DNA from: CAZSLZ01 sp964607865
Lineage (GTDB): Bacteria > Vulcanimicrobiota > JAJTBE01 > CAZSLZ01
Assembly: GCA_964607865.1 (NCBI GenBank)
Contig: CAZSLZ010000159.1
Location: forward strand, 1 to 6,167
Reading direction: 5' to 3'
DNA length: 6,167 nucleotides
Shown: one piece after another, positions 4,785 through 6,167 of the stretch
How positions within the stretch are numbered: the first letter of the stretch is position 1
How the letters are laid out: every line of letters begins with the position of its first letter
Program-made: the position numbers and the translations under genes
The notes under the pieces: model-generated
Told to the model about the DNA's origin: nothing
Database searches by the model: none
What the model saw: only the letters and a program-made list of their open reading frames with translations

Positions 4785-6167
4785 ATGCCGCAAAACTTCA
4801 AAGAATTATGGGGAATTATTTCCGGTATTTTTGACGAGGCAGGGGAGTTATCAAAAACCCTGCCCGGCTTTGAGCTGCGGCCGGGACAAAACCGGATGGT
4901 GGAGGCGGTTTTTGAAACCTTTGTTGAAGACGGCATTACAGCGATAGAAGCTGGTACTGGTATCGGCAAGACTTTTGCCTATCTGATTCCTGCGGTTTAT
5001 ATAAGCAGGGCGTTGGGAGAACCGGTAGTCATTTCCACAAAAACCATAAACCTGCAGGAACAAATATTAAACAAGGATATTCCCTTTATGCAGAATTCCC
5101 TGAAAGAAGAATTCTCTGCGGTTATGGTGAAGGGTTGGGGCAATTATTTATGTCTTAGAAGGCTCAGAAAGATTCAAAGTGCCCAGGCCGAATTTGATTA
5201 TGAAGAAATGGTAAATTTTAAAAAACTGGAGAATTGGGCAAAGAAAACCACAACGGGAGACAGATCTGATATTGAATTTGAGGTAATCTCCAGAGTCTGG
5301 GATCAGATCAAAGCTGAGTATTCGGTTTGCAGCAACCGGAAATGCCCCTGGTATTCCAAATGTTTCTTTTTTAACAACAGAAGGAAGCAAAAAAAGGCCA
5401 ATATTTTAATTACTAACCATGCTTTATTATTCTCTCACCTGGCTTCAATCCGCAATTCCCCTTCGGACAAACCTGTGGGGATTTTGCCTGAATTCAAGAG
5501 GTTGATTCTGGACGAGGCCCATCACATTGAGGAGGTAGCTTCAGATTTCCTGGGTGAGTCAGCTTCATCTGCAGAATTGTATTCCATGATGGATACCCTG
5601 TTGAGAAGCCGGGGCAGGTTGGAAGAATCGGGGTTATTACCCCGGATTAGAGCTTTGAAGTTTGCTCCATCAATACAGGATACAATAAGAAATATCATTG
5701 ACAGTTATTGTATTCCTCAATTGAATCAATTGAAGTTGACAGCGGTGGATTTTTTCTATGAGGTATCCAGGCATCCTCATCTGGAAAGGGAAAAGGATAA
5801 AATCAGGCTTACACCGGATTTCTGGAATGCAGATTATGATTTGTCCCGGCCTTATCAGAGCCTTTTAAGGGAATTGAACGGTTATCGAAAACACCTGAGT
5901 GTTCTGGAAGAGGAAATACGCCGGGAGGATGAGGAGTTGTCAGCGGAAATCTCGGGGGTCATCTGCCAGCTGGAAAATTATAGAAATTCTCTGGTTAATA
6001 CATGGAATTTATCTGATGAAGATAAGATATATTCTCTGGAGTACAATCGGTTATCGAAGCCGGCATTTGTCCATTTTAAATCATACCCTCTTTCAGTTTC
6101 GGAAATTTTATACAAGGAGTTATTCAAGAATATGAAGTCGGTGGTGCTGACTTCAGCAACTTTAGCT
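4785..6167 (+). CDS. dinG: DinG/XPD-family ATP-dependent DNA helicase (3' partial)
   Basis: This superfamily 2, 5'-to-3' iron-sulfur helicase acts in repair, unwinding structures such as R-loops, D-loops or forks. The frame runs without a stop from the ATG at 4785 to the right edge (461 codons, frame complete at the last base). Motifs are the Q-like LRPGQNRMV, Walker A EAGTGIGKT (55-63, Lys62), motif Ia STKTINLQEQ, the iron-sulfur domain with Cys123 in NYLC plus Cys182, Cys187 and Cys193, then NHALL, Walker B DEAH (243-246) and motif III SAT (457-459) at the very end. The second helicase half is outside the window. Walker A has Ile where DinG usually has Thr (GTGIGKT). There is no N-terminal DnaQ-like exonuclease domain such as Bacillus DinG carries, so this is the short form. 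It begins 8 bases after the glycosidase stop. Related YoaA-type helicases cannot be excluded. Confidence 0.94.
   Translation, partial: MPQNFKELWGIISGIFDEAGELSKTLPGFELRPGQNRMVEAVFETFVEDGITAIEAGTGIGKTFAYLIPAVYISRALGEPVVISTKTINLQEQILNKDIPFMQNSLKEEFSAVMVKGWGNYLCLRRLRKIQSAQAEFDYEEMVNFKKLENWAKKTTTGDRSDIEFEVISRVWDQIKAEYSVCSNRKCPWYSKCFFFNNRRKQKKANILITNHALLFSHLASIRNSPSDKPVGILPEFKRLILDEAHHIEEVASDFLGESASSAELYSMMDTLLRSRGRLEESGLLPRIRALKFAPSIQDTIRNIIDSYCIPQLNQLKLTAVDFFYEVSRHPHLEREKDKIRLTPDFWNADYDLSRPYQSLLRELNGYRKHLSVLEEEIRREDEELSAEISGVICQLENYRNSLVNTWNLSDEDKIYSLEYNRLSKPAFVHFKSYPLSVSEILYKELFKNMKSVVLTSATLA

Noticed and set aside
5899..6135. Separate + strand frame inside dinG (5899-6135)
   Set aside because: It is in a different frame from the continuous helicase reading, with no family resemblance; the dinG frame itself is unbroken through this stretch.

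Overview
The window looks like a stretch of chromosome from a motile, probably anaerobic, monoderm bacterium, most likely of the Clostridia or a related Firmicutes-like line. This rests on the mix of genes (a PomA/MotA-type stator pair, an oligopeptide-type ABC ATPase, and a secreted AMIN plus phosphodiester-glycosidase protein), strong AGGAG-type ribosome binding sites and moderate GC. The sequence alone does not fix the lineage. All genes lie on the + strand, and coding density is high.

Layout: (1) Bases 1-727 hold motA, cut by the left edge so that the first membrane helix is missing. Its last 35 bases overlap the start of motB (693-1652). A textbook intrinsic terminator begins immediately after the motB stop and closes the stator operon. 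(2) A 246-base gap (1653-1898) carries that terminator, a plausible promoter and an inverted repeat lying over the -10 and start-site region. (3) A complete DppD/OppD-type ABC ATPase follows (1899-2885), with no permease, binding-protein or DppF gene on either side. (4) After a 76-base gap comes a secreted protein of about 604 residues (start best placed at 2962) with the order signal peptide, AMIN-like domain, NAGPA-type phosphodiester glycosidase domain, two Ig-like domains. (5) Eight bases later, with its ribosome binding site overlapping the previous stop codon, starts a DinG/XPD-type helicase. It stays open to the right edge (461 codons visible, ending at the SAT motif of the first helicase half).

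Functionally, the first pair forms the flagellar stator (torque generator). The remaining three genes may be one transcript (ABC ATPase, envelope glycosidase, repair helicase), but they share no obvious pathway. No mobile element, CRISPR array, tRNA or rRNA was seen. I did not find a clear novel system. The points most worth a second look are residue changes at textbook functional positions in MotA and MotB, the orphan ABC ATPase with its candidate operator, and the little-studied secreted glycosidase tightly coupled to a helicase gene.
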